This document shows, piece after piece, positions 13,067 through 35,800 of a DNA stretch of 64,000 nucleotides (the stretch's first letter is position 1; each line of letters starts with the position of its first letter). The notes beneath the pieces are model-generated. The model worked only from the letters and a program-made list of their open reading frames with translations. It was not told the origin of the DNA and ran no database searches. The DNA is from Whitmania pigra (lineage: Eukaryota; Annelida; Clitellata; Hirudinida; Haemopidae). The position numbers and the translations under genes were made by a program. The stretch lies in assembly GCA_021613335.1 (NCBI GenBank), contig JAJTWR010000341.1, forward strand, positions 726,001 through 790,000. The letters run 5' to 3'.

Positions 13067-15733
13067 ATGGCTAAATGGGGAGAAGGCGACCCTCGTTGGA
13101 TTGTCGAGGAACGAGCAGACGCCACTAACGTCAACAACTGGCATTGGTAACGATTTCAAACCTTGTTTAGCTTTTTCTTAATTATTTTTACATTTGAGAA
13201 CTTTAAGGGATTTAGTTCTTATTTGTAAATTATGTTGGAATTTTTCATGAAATCTCATTAATTCATGATTTCCTTGAAGGACTGAGAAGAATGCCACGCC
13301 ATGGTCAAAAGATAAATTAAAAAGTTTATTGGAGGGATTTGTCATTCAAGATAGTAAATGTTAGCAGTTTTGAAAAGTTCTAATTTATTTTGTCGAGATT
13401 GCCTGATGTAACACGAGAGACTAGCTTGTTTAATGCTCACATAATTTGTAGCCATTTATAGCACTTATAGAAAATAAATTGTAAATCAACTTATTCCTTG
13501 GTTGGAATTCAGATTTCTGTGAAATTAAAGAAGTCACGAAAATTGAAGGCGAGGCTTCTGCCAACAACAGGAAGGCAAAGCTGTTCTTTTTCTATGAATG
13601 GGAGATAAAAGCTGACTGGAAAGGTGATATTTCAATTCATTTTTATCTGAAAAATTAGTAGAGAATTTTTCAAAGCTAATGAATTCTTAATGAGCTTATA
13701 GGTTGGAGTTAAGCATTTCCAAGTATTTCATTTTGTGTTTAAGAAATTTAAGATGGCTACTTGGTCCTCGATGCCATTGGATATATAAATGCTCGGCATG
13801 CCGGGAATTTTTTCCGCTCTTATTTCTCAGCTCATTTCATTTTTTTTATTAAGAGATTAACAGTTGTTAATTTTAGAAATTGAAAACTTAATGATGAATT
13901 GCTAGTGACGGACAATCCGATCTTTTCCAGGCAAGTTAAAAACGGGCAACGAGTCTTACAAGGGTGAGATTGAAATCCTCAACTTGAGCGAGGAGCACCT
14001 CCCGGAAGATGTGGACATCAACGTGACCCTCAAGGACGGGTCGATGGGCAACTCTGCCTACGAGGTCAAAGAGTTCATGAGGTCGGAGGGCATCATGGAG
14101 ATCAGGAGGCAATTGGCAACCTACATAAGAGAATTGAAGGAAGGTTAGAGGAGCTGTTTCATAGTCGAGGCTTTAGAGTTTATTGCATCTGCAATTATTA
14201 TAATAATAATAATATAATAAATAACAATAATAACTTATGGCTTGAATTATTTGTTAACTGAGCTTGATGATTTGCAATTAATTTGTCAACAGGGGAAGCT
14301 TTGCCAATATTTATATCGTCTAATCAATCGATTTTAAGTAATAAATTTATAATATTAACATTATTGATTAAAACATAAACATCCTTTTTAATGATTGTAA
14401 CTTGTTAATTTAAACACATCATAATTGCGAGATCAGATTGAATCACATGTCTCCTTTTCATCACCAGAATTCTGCCAAGGCATGATCCTGCCCACGAGAG
14501 AGTTTGCGGCCTCCAACGATTCCAATGCTGCTCGACAGGTTTGTCGTCTGTATCTTGCTTAGCATGGGATGTATCTTGATGGACCGATAAATGTAGGAAT
14601 TGCCAAATCTGATGATGGAAAATTAACATTTTTCTTGAACAAATTTTTTTCTGGTTTGTGCCAGGGTTCGGCCGTCAAGAAGGCCTTCAAGGACCAGGAA
14701 AATGCGAAGGACGGTCAGCACTGGCTTGAAGTACAGGGGGGTTGCAAGACCTACGACGAGACCGTGGATTTCAAGTGCTCGGTCGACCAGCTGTACAGAG
14801 CTTTCCTGGATAAACAGGTGGGATTATTATTATTATTATCCTCAACATTCAATGGTTCTTTGCAAAGTTTTGTTGTTTTTGTCATTAGTGTTGTACTTAT
14901 GTCATCATTGCTTATATTATTACCGTTCTGTGGTTATCGTTTGTTCACCATCTCTTGATATTATCGCCCTTGTTTTACTGCGATGAAGTTTATTCAATGT
15001 CGTATATTCGTGCAGATGGTAGAGGCGTTCACCCACGGTCCGGCAGTTGTCGAGCCAAAGAGGCACGGAAAGTTCTCCATGTTCGGGGACAACATCACTG
15101 GGGAGTTCACAAACCTGGTGAGTCTAGAGTTTATTTTATTTATTTGTCGACTTTTGGATTCATTTCCAAGCAAGAAGCCACTAGTAGGCCTTCTGGATGG
15201 CATTCGTTCGATTAGTTATGGATGCTTGAAGCAAAATTGTTCCTTTATTTTACATATTTTCGAGTTCTTAGGGACTTGAGAGATCGCCCGACATTTACTG
15301 TTGCAGGAAGAAAATCGGCGCATCGAGATGAAGTGGCGATCGAAGATCTGGCCGTCTGCTCACCACTCGACCGTGGTCATCGAGCTCGAACAGAGGGACG
15401 ACGGAACCCTGCTCACCCTCCATCAGTCTGGAATACCTGGTAGGTTTGGCGTTGCTTCGACGAGCGGCTGTGGTCTAAATAGATTGGATTGATGCATTCT
15501 GTTCCCTCGTAGTCTGAGTTTTCGTGCCAATATTGCAATGCAAGGCCTAATGCTGCTATCACTGTTGAATGCTGGTGTTGAACTCGTTCTGGTGAAATGC
15601 GATCTTTCGACCGATTGAAATATGATTGAAATTGCTTCCAGGATCGGACTACGAACGAACTGTCGAAGGCTGGAGGAACTACTACTGGCAGAGCATGAAG
15701 CAGATCTTTGGCTTTGGCGCTCTCCTCTTCTGA
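13067..15733 (+). CDS. AHSA1: Activator of Hsp90 ATPase (Aha1), nine exons, complete
   Basis: Cytosolic co-chaperone that binds the Hsp90 middle and N-terminal domains and stimulates its ATPase (family knowledge). Exons: 13067-13146, 13280-13359, 13513-13623, 13931-14143, 14468-14538, 14665-14817, 15016-15117, 15307-15439, 15642-15733. All introns are GT..AG and phases close to 345 codons (344 residues; human AHSA1 is 338). The start MAKWGEGDPRWIVEERADAT is nearly identical to the vertebrate protein. The NNWHW motif is at about 23-27 and RKAK, matching the conserved RKxK Hsp90-activating motif, at 73-76. The C-terminal AHSA1/START-like domain begins near 220 and holds AFTHGPAVVEP, GEFTNL and the end WQSMKQIFGFGALLF. 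The linker at 161-220 is the least conserved part. The borders of exons 2/3 (a T|AT codon) are slightly less certain. Confidence 0.95.
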
Positions 15734-17928
15734 GTCAGAAAGTAGGGCTGTTGGACTAAACCCAGTCCTCGACATAGGCAAATGTTTGACATTAACTGAC
15801 GGAACAATCACTATTAGGTTTACTCGTCGTCTGCAAGTTGCTCTTTCGTCGCTCGCCCGAGATCGCCGTGTAAAAAATGACTGCGGGTTTTTTAAACCCT
15901 ATTTGATAAGTCTGTTTGCGGCCTCGTCTAGTGTTATTTGTCTTTTTGGAATGAGTGCGGCCGGCGTCTGCCTCTGGTTTTTTGTTGCCGCCATAAAAGT
16001 TGCATGTTTTTTTGTGTAACTGATGTTAATATTTATAGTGATGACTAATATTATTATCGTCATGAATTACCACCTTAACCGTTATTACAAATTTGAGTTC
16101 TCATGGTTGGGCTCTCTGCTTCAATGTATGTATTCCCTCCTTTGTCGTCTGCTGTTGTTATTGAAACTTTTTTTTTACCATATTTGGTACACAGAAAACT
16201 GGATATATTATTTGCTTTTCCGCTGTGCACCCTTCCCTGTGCACTTGCGGAAGTGTCGAGTTTTGCACTTGGAATTGCCTGGGCGAAAAGGTCATTGTTA
16301 GTCTCAAGGGGTATTTGCTATGCCATTGTGGCTTATAAACGGCGAGGGTCAAATACTGTGGGCGTGCCCCTATCGTTGCTATCAAGTGCGGCATTATACA
16401 GGTCTAATATGCCTTTAGCTGCATCGTAGGTTATGTTGGTGCTGATGAATGAGCTCACGTCCCCTGGGGTTTACGTAATTGCCCTTTCAGTTCTGGGTCT
16501 GCTTTGTTTATTTTATTTATTTATTTGATTATAGTCCGTTGCATAACTGAGATGATTGGGTCTGCTGATGTATTTTAGCTTTTATACCAGTCCGGGTTGG
16601 GCTGTGGCTGGGTGCGTTTTTGTCTAGACCAGTTGGGTGTGTATGACAGGTAGGGCAACATGTATTGTTAAGCTACTGAGTGAATTTTAGAGTCAACAGG
16701 GAGCCCGTAAATAGCCAATAAGTGTTTTTAAAACTCTCAGAATTATGTCGTGTTGAGAAAGTCAGTTTCTGTAATCGGGAATTATGCGATGTGAAATTAT
16801 TAAGGCTCGTCTTGCCATACGTTATTAGATTTAAGGGATTCATACAAATGCATTTTCCCCATCGCGCCCTAATCAGGATGTAAGGTGTTGTCTAGCGTGA
16901 GGTGATTAATGGGTCCTGTGATTTGCTTGTTCTCGCGATGACGAGACGTCACTAAGAACAAAGAGATCGAGTTAGTGAAGTTGACTGACAAGTAACTTCG
17001 ACTATAAAGTCGTTGGCAATAATTTTAATGTATATTTGTAATGAGGCGAATTGGTTTGCTTAAATTATTTTTAGCCGTAATTGTCACGATCAGTATTGAA
17101 TGTTTCTTAAACGATTAATGCCGGGTTTTGCAAGAGTGAGTCACCGTTATGCATCCGTAGCTACTCGTTATCATACCGGCTATCCGTATGAGATCAATTT
17201 TACGAACGAGTCCGTGAATTAATTTATTTTCGTTATGTGGTGTCTCTAATTAATGTGGAGAATTGAAAGCGATAGTCGTACAGGAACTTATTTTCGAGGG
17301 CAGGTTACTTGTTCAAAGCTGGCGGTCGACACTTAAATAGGTTAGTCACATTTTATGACGATATTAGTTGACAAAACGCTTTGTCATTATTCACTTGTGG
17401 ATGATTTGCGTGGAACATTTAGCTAGTAAAGTAAAATAGAGTAATCAGATCTAAGCCGTTCATTAATTAAATTGTTAGGTAGGTCATGTTTTAGAAAACG
17501 CCTTCGTGAATTCGGAAGATCCGTAGTTTTAGTAATAATTCGTCTGAGGGTATATTTAAAATTATCGTACCAATTTAGAAAAGCTTTCGAAGTTTGGAGA
17601 TAAATATTCATGTTGTCTTAATATTCATGCAGATTTTGTGTTTTTTAAGACCTGGACAGAAGTACTTGCATGGTCGCGCTTGTGTAAATGTCGAATTCCT
17701 TGCGTGTTTAAGGTTGGGCCTTGTTGCACCCGTAGAATAACTAAGTTCTAGAGACATTTTGCAATCGTAATTTGTTAACACGTCTGTTGCAGATTCGAAA
17801 GGAGAACACTGCTCGATTAAGTCTGATTTCTTGGATTTGAGGCGTTTTCGGCGTTTTCATCACCCGGATATTTCCGCGGAAACACCATTTTCTGTTCGAC
17901 GCTTTCTGCAATTTTTTTCGCTTGCAAC
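15734..17928. other. AHSA1 3' flank and MAP2K upstream region
   Basis: About 2.2 kb without a supportable gene and almost free of microsatellites, unlike most of the window. It must contain the AHSA1 3' UTR and the MAP2K promoter/5' UTR. I saw no canonical AATAAA soon after the AHSA1 stop. One dispersed repeat lies at 16512-16563. Open frames of about 60-108 residues here show no family resemblance. Confidence 0.55.
16512..16563 (+). repeat. Copy of dispersed 31-bp AGTCC-type element
   Basis: The 31 bp at 16533-16563, starting AGTCCGTTGCATAACTGAGA, match the reverse complement of 53957-53987 at about 28 of 31 positions. The TTTATTTATTTGATTAT flank is also shared, so homology extends over about 50 bp between loci 37 kb apart. 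Confidence 0.75.
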
Positions 17929-20855
17929 ATGAGCGACAAGAAAGGTTTGCATGTTTTGTGACTTCAACTTACTTGCATTTGTTTTTGCAATTTTGGGAGG
18001 GTGCATTTTGGCTTTTATGCCTACGCGTTGCATAAGTCCTATTTGCGCGTTTGCATTTTGTCGAATTATACTTGCGGGGTGATAAGAAATGAACAAAATG
18101 TTATTTTATAATTGACTCGGTGCATTAGACTAAATGCGCAATGCTTTTTCTGCATATTTTCTGTGAGATTCCTCAGCAACAATTTTCTACAACGTTTGCG
18201 TGGTGCTTGCTTCCTGGAATGGGAACGATGGAAGTGATTATATTCTTGTTTGCATCTTTGCACATTTGAGATGAAAAGAAAGACACTCTTGTCCACATGT
18301 AATGATAGCGTACATGTTTGCAATTTTGTGATATAAAAAAAATCTTAACAAATTCTCACATTCTCGATAATTGATTACTCAGTGATGCTAGAAGCTTTTA
18401 ATTTACTTTGTATTTGAGTTCAACAGCTGTGCCTTTTGCATTGGAGTATATCTTCAATATTTTTATTATCTGAATTTGTAGTTAATTTGCACATTCCATC
18501 AAGATGCATGCTCATGTTTGCTTAAGGTGAACACTGGCATCTCACACATTTGTCTTGTTATCACTCTAGAAAGAGGAAAGAGGAGACTGAAGTTAGATCC
18601 GATCGCACCGTCCCATAGCCCTAGTCCCACGTATGATTTGTTTTTGCTTATGTCGACAATTTATCGCAGTGTCGCGTACCTAAATAAATTCTGTCGTCAA
18701 AACAGTCCTCCGGTCGGCCTCGACTCTAGTGCCACCATCACCATCGGGGACAGACAGTTCAGAGTCGATGCTTCGGATCTCGAGAGTTTGGCCAGACTTG
18801 GGAGCGGGGCTTACGGCGTCGTGGAAAAGATGAGGCACAAGGAGAGCGACACCATAATGGCTGTCAAGGTACTCAATTGATTTTTTTTCCCGACTTTGTT
18901 CGATGTTTTCCTCGACATTATCGGCACAAACTCACACTTACACCTGCACGTGTATCTCCTCATGCAAAATCCATATTACATTCTGTTGCTTTTAAGTCAT
19001 AAGGTTTTCATCAATGTCGATGGCATTTTCCCTCTCAGAGAATCACCTGCACAGTGAACAGTCAGGAGCAGAAGAGACTCCTGATGGACCTCGAGGTGAA
19101 CATGAGGACGGGAAACTGCCCCTACACTGTCCGGTTTTACGGGGCACTCTTTAGAGAGGTTGGGACCGTTTACTTACTCCTCCTTACTTTGGAGTCTCAC
19201 TTCTTGTAATCACTGTTGTTAACCTTTTTTTTTTATTATTTTTTTTATTAAGGGTGATGTCTGGATTTGCATGGAAGTGATGGACACTTCTCTGGATAAG
19301 TTCTACAAGGACATTTACAAGAGTGGAAAGGTCATACCGGAGGAGGTGCTCGGGAAGATAGCAGTGGCAGTGAGTCTCGAGAGTCGTTGACGAATTATTA
19401 CTAATTTAATTGGTTTAATTAACAAGCTAATTAATTAGTGTTGGGGTTACTTTGTCGTGCATCAGTTTTTTTTTATGTTAATTACTTTTTTTGAGCTCCC
19501 TAAATATACCTAAGTCAATGTTTTTTTGTTTGTAAAAGTTAGTAATTGAGTAACAGCTCGGTTCTTTTCCACTCGTCTTTCTGTCTGTCCAGGTGGTCAA
19601 GGCCCTGTCCTACCTCCAGACGGAGTTGAAGGTCATCCACAGGGACGTGAAGCCCTCCAACATGCTCATCAATAGGAATGGGGAGGTCAAAATCTGTGAC
19701 TTTGGGATCAGCGGGAATCTGGTGGACTCTGTGGCCAAGACCTTGGATGCCGGTTGCAAGCCCTACATGGCTGTGAGTTTCTGAGAGTACTCCTCGATGA
19801 TGACATCGTGACGACCGTCATAATGATTGATTCCGCATTTTTTCCACGTTTTTGTCGTGTGACGATGACAGATGTTAGTTTATATCGTTGAGTCGGGTCA
19901 CGATACCATTGTATCGATGTTGTCGGAGTACTTGGTCAATACAAACGTAGTGCTTATTTAGGGTTCATTTCTTTGTAGTTGTTGGTAAATAGTTATAATG
20001 TTTAATAGAGTGTGAAGCTATGCACATGGCGCTTTATAAATTTATTATTATTATTTTATTAAAAAGGCGATAATTAATAAGCAAATAATCATTATCGACC
20101 ATTACATTTTATTTATAAGTATTTTTCTGTTCACAGCCTGAGAGGATCGACCCCGAAACAACAGGCAAGGGGTATGATGTCAGATCTGACATTTGGAGCC
20201 TCGGAATTTCGATGGTAGGTTGCGTCGGCAGTGACCTCATAATTTTTTTCTATGTCAAAACCTTTTAGAACATAAAAACAGCATCATTGAGAATTAAACT
20301 CATTTATATTGTCTTTTAATGCTCGCCTCATTTCTCGTCACCCAGATTGAGCTGGCCACTGGCAAGTTCCCCTACAACACCTGGAAGACCCCCTTCGAGC
20401 AACTGAAGCAAGTCGTCAACGAGGCCCCTCCGAAGCTCCCGGACAATGCCGGGTTCTCTGAGGAGTTCAAGGACTTCATCGTCCAATGGTTGGGTGGTAG
20501 TGCTTCTGGAAATGTGATGACGATGATGATAATGTGGTGGTACGGTGATGGTAATTAAGATCATGCAGTGGTGAATGAGGATTTGAATTGATAACTTTTA
20601 GCCTCCATAAACATTATTATTCTGTTGGAACTTTCATTTATTCCACATTGAATTCTTTTATCTATTTATTCTTTTATTCTTAAATACTAAAAAGCCAAAT
20701 TGATTGACAGCTTGAAGAAGGATTACCAGCAAAGACCAAACTATGGCCAGCTTCTGCAACACCCCTTCATCGTGCTCAGTGACCAGAGACAGGTCGACAT
20801 GGCAGCCTTCGTCCAGGAAGCCCTCGGCGAGGCCGAGCCTGCTGCCGACTCCTGA
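17929..20855 (+). CDS. MAP2K3/6: MAP kinase kinase of the MKK3/6 type, nine exons, complete
   Basis: Dual-specificity kinase that phosphorylates p38 MAP kinases in stress signalling (family knowledge). Exons: 17929-17944, 18570-18630, 18706-18868, 19039-19158, 19253-19369, 19593-19772, 20137-20214, 20346-20488, 20711-20855; 341 codons (340 residues; human MKK6 is 334). The N-terminal basic stretch [15 protein letters not shown] resembles a MAPK docking site. The glycine loop [12 protein letters not shown] is at about 57-68, the ATP-binding Lys in MAVK at 80, HRDVKPSN from 175, DFG at 195-197, and the activation loop SVAKT puts phospho-sites at Ser205 and Thr209, as in MKK3/6. YMAPERI and the CLKK...[12 protein letters not shown] segment complete the domain. 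The 16-nt first coding exon (MSDKK) is the least certain element, but its phase fits. Confidence 0.94.
20015..20056 (+). repeat. Dispersed element end: GCACATGGCGCTTTATAAAT plus (ATT)n
   Basis: In MAP2K intron 6. The block GCTATGCACATGGCGC followed by TTTATAAATTTATTATT recurs in variant form at 29647, 39762, 48623 and 50569, always ending in ATT triplets. This looks like the conserved 3' tail of a short interspersed element. Confidence 0.65.
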
Positions 20856-23800
20856 TCGGCCCACGAGTTCCCCCCACCTCGGATCCCCGGTAGCCACTTG
20901 ATGTAGAGAGGTCAAACTTTGTAGTTGTTCATAGGGTTTTCTGAAGTTTTGGTTGCACGACTTCCGTTCATAATTTACACCGACGGAGGAGTGCCGAGCC
21001 GGGCCGTCCGGGCTCGATCGGTCAACGGACGTTCGATTGACGTTTGGTCGGCACGGGCTCGACGATGCCTTAGCGTATGCGAATGTCGTCGGGTGTTTTC
21101 GCTCGCCATAAAAATTCTGCTCTGCGACCACTGAAGTCCTCCTTGGACTTATTTAACTTACATTTATTGTCTTTTTAAAAGTGCTCATGATTTGTGACTG
21201 TTGTTATTATTAATATTGTCATTGTAGTTATTACGTTCGATTAATTATTTAGTCGTGATCGACTAATGATCGTGTCATCTATCGTACTTGATCATGGTTT
21301 AAAAAATTCTGTTTTCTTGGTTTGCGGGCTGCTTGTACCTGCAATTAGTATCATTATCATCATCATCATCATCACTGGTGTTGTTCCGTTATCACCCATT
21401 ATGCTGTTGTATGATTATTCTTGACTTAGATTTAAAATTTCAATTTATTTGAAAAATTCAGTATTTTGTAAGTTTTTTGAATTTTTAAATATCATGAAAT
21501 AATTTTGATCAATTAGATGTTCACAAAAATAAAAATTAATTTTGTTTCAACTTTGCTCCATTCTTTGTGAGTTTGCAATTTATCTTTTAGCCTGTTTCAA
21601 TTCCAAGCCAAAACCTCAGTTTCGTTGGCTTGAAGCCACCTTTCCATAGTCCATAGGAATGAAATTTAAACTTGCAAATTGTGTTTCGTTTCGTTTTTTC
21701 TGTCCGTAAAATTCTCCATTTGCATCGTCATCACCACTTGTCCAGTTAACGCAGAGCTTAACAAAGGGTAGGTGTGTTCTGGAGAGGTTTCTTCCCCATG
21801 GTTTGGTTGGCTGTATTGAACCGACCCCTTTAGTAGCCTTTACTCGGTCTGACTAATTTTCCTGCTCACTCGTTAGTGTTTGTTATTCTCTGATTTCGAT
21901 TAGTTTATTACCGATGGCTATCAACTGGGTCGATTAATATGTCTCGCTGTCGTTTCTGTAGTCTTCAGAATATTTAATTCGTTGATGGCATTTTGTCGTT
22001 GCACGTTCATCGCATATTTTGATTCACTTTACTTTATTTCAGGTGGTGGTAAACAGTTTGACAAGAAACAAAATTCAATTATTTAACGGAAACTTTCGCT
22101 CCTTCTCTACGGCTATTCATTTTTTTGAAGCGGTCGTGTTTACCAAATGTTGGCCTCTAACCTTGCTTTATGTTCCGTTTCTTATTTGGTACTAATTCTA
22201 AGGTTCACAAAGCATCTCAGCGTTGCCATCAGGAGCTCCAAAGTACTGTGCAGTGTTGTACCACTGCAACGTGGAAGAACATTGAGCGGGTACTCATACC
22301 GCAGCTAACTTCGTTGCCCTTGTGGGACGAGGTGCTTAGGCTGCAGGTGGGATAGCAGATGGGTTTGTCACCAAATGGCCTCTAATGTTGCTTATTGGCA
22401 GACTTGGGCCTTGGGTAAGTAACACTACTTATTCGCAGATTTCAGTTTCCGTAGTTCCACGTTCGAAATACTTAGCGACCGTACCCATGATCACGATTCC
22501 AGAAAATGCATAATTAACTGCTCGACAGGAGCCAATAATTTCGGATCCGTAGATCATCGCACGCCATAGCTAGTCTGGATATGAAGCGCACTATATTCGA
22601 CTTACAATCAAGTATGGTTATTGTATTGCCGACATACCGCGACGTTTAAAAGTAAATTGTAAATCGACGACGCAATAACTGAGTTCGTAAAAAGTGCAAG
22701 ACGGGCTCACAAGTGCGGGGAGGTCTCCCGGATAAGGTACAAACCAACGACAATGGTAAAGAAATCAATTCATTTGGCCAATCGGTAAGCGCAAGGCACC
22801 GTCACCACAATTTGCATGCATCCGAAGTTTTAAACAAATCACCTTACAAATAAGAAACGACATCCATACCATTATCATCATTATCATTATCGTGAAATCA
22901 ATAACCATACCCGAACATGGCATATGAAAGTGGAAAAGGCCCCAAAGTGAAATGACAGACTGTAAACATCAGGGCAGTAGACAGATTAAGTTATGGTAAG
23001 GATTTGCAGGAAGGAAGGCATGGTACACTGGGTCATCCATCCGTGTCTAGAAAATGGAGACATCTAGGGGCATAAAAAGTGACCCCTGAAAATGTGCACC
23101 CTTCGGAGGGTGCGAGATGGACGGTCAGGCGAATGGTGACCTAGGCACTGGTACTGAGATGAGATGTTAGCATGATGATTGCTTCTGTCTTAAAAAACCT
23201 ATAACCATTTGACACTGCTACGATGTGATCACAAACCAGATGGCATTCACTAACCAGGACGGTTATTGGTGAAATAATATTATTTTTCATTAGGACAGCA
23301 AGAATAGAAACTTAATAATAATAATAATAGTAATCATTACAGTAATAACACAATAATGACAATAACGGTAACATCATTAATGCAGTGGTAAATGATAATG
23401 AAAATTGAACCAAAAAAAATTGTCCCATCCGATATCTCTCCCTAGAAAGGCCCACACATTTGTTCATTGCCTTCGTCATCATTATCACCACAATAATAAT
23501 CATTTATCAAGCAATTAATATTAATGTAAAACTAATAATAGCAATGACTTTAGTCCTACTGCTCCCTGTAATGGTGACAAATCAGAGGAAGGCATTCAAA
23601 ATTACTTTGCAATTGGAGCTGCACGTACAATAAATTATATAAATTACTCTTACAATAATAATAATCATATTATTTTTAATAATAATAACGCCACATCGTA
23701 TCTCAAACACGCTCTGAAATGGCAGCCAATAAAAATCAAGGGAAACGACAGCGGCCGGACTTGAACAGAATGCGGCAAAAGAACTCTTCAAGTGCTTCTT

Positions 23801-24201
23801 AAAGCTTGAAACAAGGCGACGCCTCCCGTGCTCGACGACAAAGTCGTACGTCGAAAAGATGACAACGAGAGCTCCGCCCACTTGCTCCTGACAGACAGGA
23901 GGAGAGAAGGGCACGCGAAACAATGCGAGGTTTAGCAGCGGCTCCATGCTTATATATACAGAAAAACAAGTGTCGACGGCGATCGGAAGAAGAATGGAAG
24001 AGAGTGAAACGAAATGAAGAAAACAAACAAGAGAAACTGGACACTGCCCGAAGAAGAATAAAGGATCATCAGTAAAATTTGGAGCTATATACAAGCATCT
24101 CTCTCTCGGTCTCCGTTGGACGGAGGCTGGAAATAGGTGCGACAAATCACAGTCGTTCAACGTCCATTAGGCCCCGCCCTTCGCGTCGAGTACCGCCCTT
24201 C
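20856..24201. other. Intergenic region between convergent MAP2K and PKN
   Basis: About 3.3 kb containing both 3' UTRs. No gene is supported. A 192-residue minus-strand open frame (23582-24160) directly downstream of PKN is the longest unassigned frame, but it has no recognisable motif and ends in simple-repeat translation. A partly conserved pair of about 25 bp (ACCAAATG..GGCCTCTAA..TTGCTT) occurs near 22141 and 22370. Confidence 0.6.
21528..21533 (+). terminator. Candidate poly(A) signal for MAP2K
   Basis: AATAAA about 670 bp after the MAP2K stop codon, on the right strand. Assignment is by position only. Confidence 0.35.
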
Positions 24202-32844
<8,643 letters not shown>

Positions 32845-35800
32845 CTGCCAAAAAACGCTCTTCTTTATTATCGGGCGATGAGGGCATCCGTAATCCGTGA
32901 AGGAGTAGTAGCGACACTTGCTAGCGAACACGCACGTATAGAACGACCGACGCCTAGGACGCTTTATCGTCGAATGGGACATAACGGAGCTGCGGTTACA
33001 ACGGCCTTAAAAGAGCGCCAATAGACTCGGAAGTCAAACGGCTCGATCGATCAATCGAGCTAACAATAAATCAAGCAGTCAATACAAGTCTCTTAGTATC
33101 TACCTAACCACTGATTGACGAACTCCAGTTTATATAAGTGCACCCGATTATTAGGCAAGGGATCATCGATGTGGGGTTCGTCGTCCTATTCTGAACACTT
33201 GAGTCGGTTACAAGCCGTTTATTAGGTCTCTCCATAACTATGAACTTTAAGCTTAGGTTAGCTGTAGCCATTTGTACAAATCATTGTTGCTTATGTGAGG
33301 TAACTACTTAAAGGTTATGTCCTGAGAAGTTGACAGTACTATCTTATTTAGATGCTCTAGTGCACATATTTAAAAACTGGGTAATATTCCACTTAGGTGG
33401 TAAACGTGTTTACCAAATCACGATTTTTACGCATTGTGCAGAATGCAGTGTGTAAAAAATATCACAATCTAATGCAAAGATGATGGAATAATGGCGTCAA
33501 TAACGACGTAAATTATCGGTAAATTATTTGTCGGCGTCCTTAGAAGGAATAAACAAAGCCACCAAAGTTTTATATAAACAAGCAAAATAGTGTCACGTTA
33601 AAGAAAAACAAATTCCTAAACTAATTGAATGACGATGCATACAATTACTACAGCCAATGTCAATAATTGTCGTATAATACTGTGGTTATACAGAAAGAAA
33701 GGCCTTTAAAAGTTTAATGCATGGAGTTCTGGAGTTAACGTCAACGATGCCTGCAAGCGGATCAACTTGTTTTTCATTCACCACATTCGCCCACACGACA
33801 AACGGGAAATCTTACCCCCAATCATTCATCAAACGGGCACCCATTCAACCATCCATCCATCGAGCACCATCGTAATTATCATCAACGACATCACTGTCAT
33901 CCTCATAACCATCATTATAATTATCATCATCACTATCATCCTCATCACCATAGTCATCATCATCATCGCACCTCAACGAAGAGATTCCGAAACAGTATCG
34001 AACGATGTTGCACGCGCACTATGACGTAAAAGGGAGCCGAGCGGCTAACACGCGCAATCCGAGCGAATGCATAACTCGCATACGCACGTATCGGGATACA
34101 TAGTTAGGCGCCGATCACTACAATCACTGATGGATCGATAGAAGATTGTAGGGAAGGTCACAAAGCTTAAAAATAGCTTCGTAATTGCAGGTCGAGGATG
34201 TCGGTTATAAACCGAATATGCAGTCAATAGGAGTCCGTGGGAACGACCACCGTTTAAAACAATAAAGAGCGTGGTTCGTTAACATTTTGGAAACAATAAA
34301 CATCAAACGGTGTGTCCGATCCGTGTGCCTCTGACACCTCTGACATGTTCCACTTACAACTGGCTGCCATGGTTAGGGCTGGATGGAGGAGGATAGACAG
34401 AGGGAAACGAGTAGTCAGACGGGAAAATAGAAACTAAACCGAAGGCTTAGGCAATCGACAAATAATAGATATCGAAAGGATCCACTTGCAACAACCATAA
34501 TAATCATAAGAATAATAGCAATGGTACTAATAACAAGGCTTGTTCGCATGCATGCATTCAATGATGATGATGATGATGATGATGGTGATGAATGCACCAA
34601 CAGAAAAGAGAAAGAAGAGAATAGGGGAAGGAATAAACGTGAATAGGAACTGCCGAAAAAAGAAAGGCCAAATTCATCCGACGTGCGGGTAAATAGTACA
34701 TCAAAGGAGCGTCAGTAAATGAAGACAATCAAACGAAAGTAGACTCGATCACATGCGTTCACGTGTGAGTTTGCGCCCGCGTTTGTCACGGTGGTCTTCG
34801 ACTGGATGTGAGCACGATTATAAAGTCTTCGTGACAGTAGAAACATCTCCAAAGCACCATTTAAGATCAAATGAATGGGAGATAGGAATGCTATAAAAGA
34901 GAGAGACACTGACAGGAATGGAACAGAACGGAACTGACGCACGTGGAGAGAGAATCGGAAAGGGAAGTTTGGCTCAGTGAATGCAGCAATGCATTCCATC
35001 CTAAATCAAAGCAAGTATTGGCATTCCGAAGCAACTTTCGACTGCTTTTTCCACAGGCGAGGTCCATGCCATCAAAAGTGGTAGGTCGAAGGTCACTGCA
35101 GAAGTTTCTCTTCATCGATATTCCTCTTTTTATATGTCGAGACTTGTCTGAAAATGGTCTCACTTGTCGAAGGCGGCTCACACGACGACGAACGCGCAGG
35201 CAGTCTTATGCAAAGTCATGCTCATTACACATTCTAATTTGACAAGGAAGCCTGGAATTTCGAGTACAAGATGTTTAAAGAAAACTGGCTTCCACAAACC
35301 CACCATTGATTCTACCATTGATTCTATATCATTGTCGTAGTAGGTGGTAATGAATGTGGTTGAGTGGTTGGCTGCTTACATGTTAGCATGTACTTCGAGG
35401 TCAAATGGAAAGGAGATATTCAAATGATGAAAGCAGATCTCCATCTTTCTAGCAGAAGACAAATTTGACAGGTAAACATCATGCCAGGTCAAGTTATCAT
35501 CCAAAGTAATACGATCACCTCTCACCTAGGTCTGATAATTGCACACCTGGTTAAAGATGGGATGAACATGGAGAGTGTAGTCAGCTGACAGAATGTTTTC
35601 CTCTGTTAGATTTTATGATCAAAGAAAATTCAAAGATCCTCGATATTCCCCCGACAACCTTCAGAAGAACCACGACCTGATTGTACCAAGCTCTAATCTG
35701 GAGAGGATTGCATTTCCAGGTGGACTTTCATGTGGCCAAATTGCTCCGGACCATTGAAATGTGAGGATGGATAAAATTGGCTTCCTTCGCTTGACGAGGA

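Noticed and set aside
23582..24160. 192-residue minus-strand open frame just downstream of PKN
   Set aside because: Falls in the PKN 3' flank, has no motif or splice support, and its C-terminal end is translated AT-rich repeat. Kept only as a note.
32845..32982. In-frame ATG at 32982 as the PKN start
   Set aside because: A TTTTTTGGCAG acceptor directly precedes the conserved part, and the extra 46 residues resemble nothing in PKN. Still possible as an alternative start.
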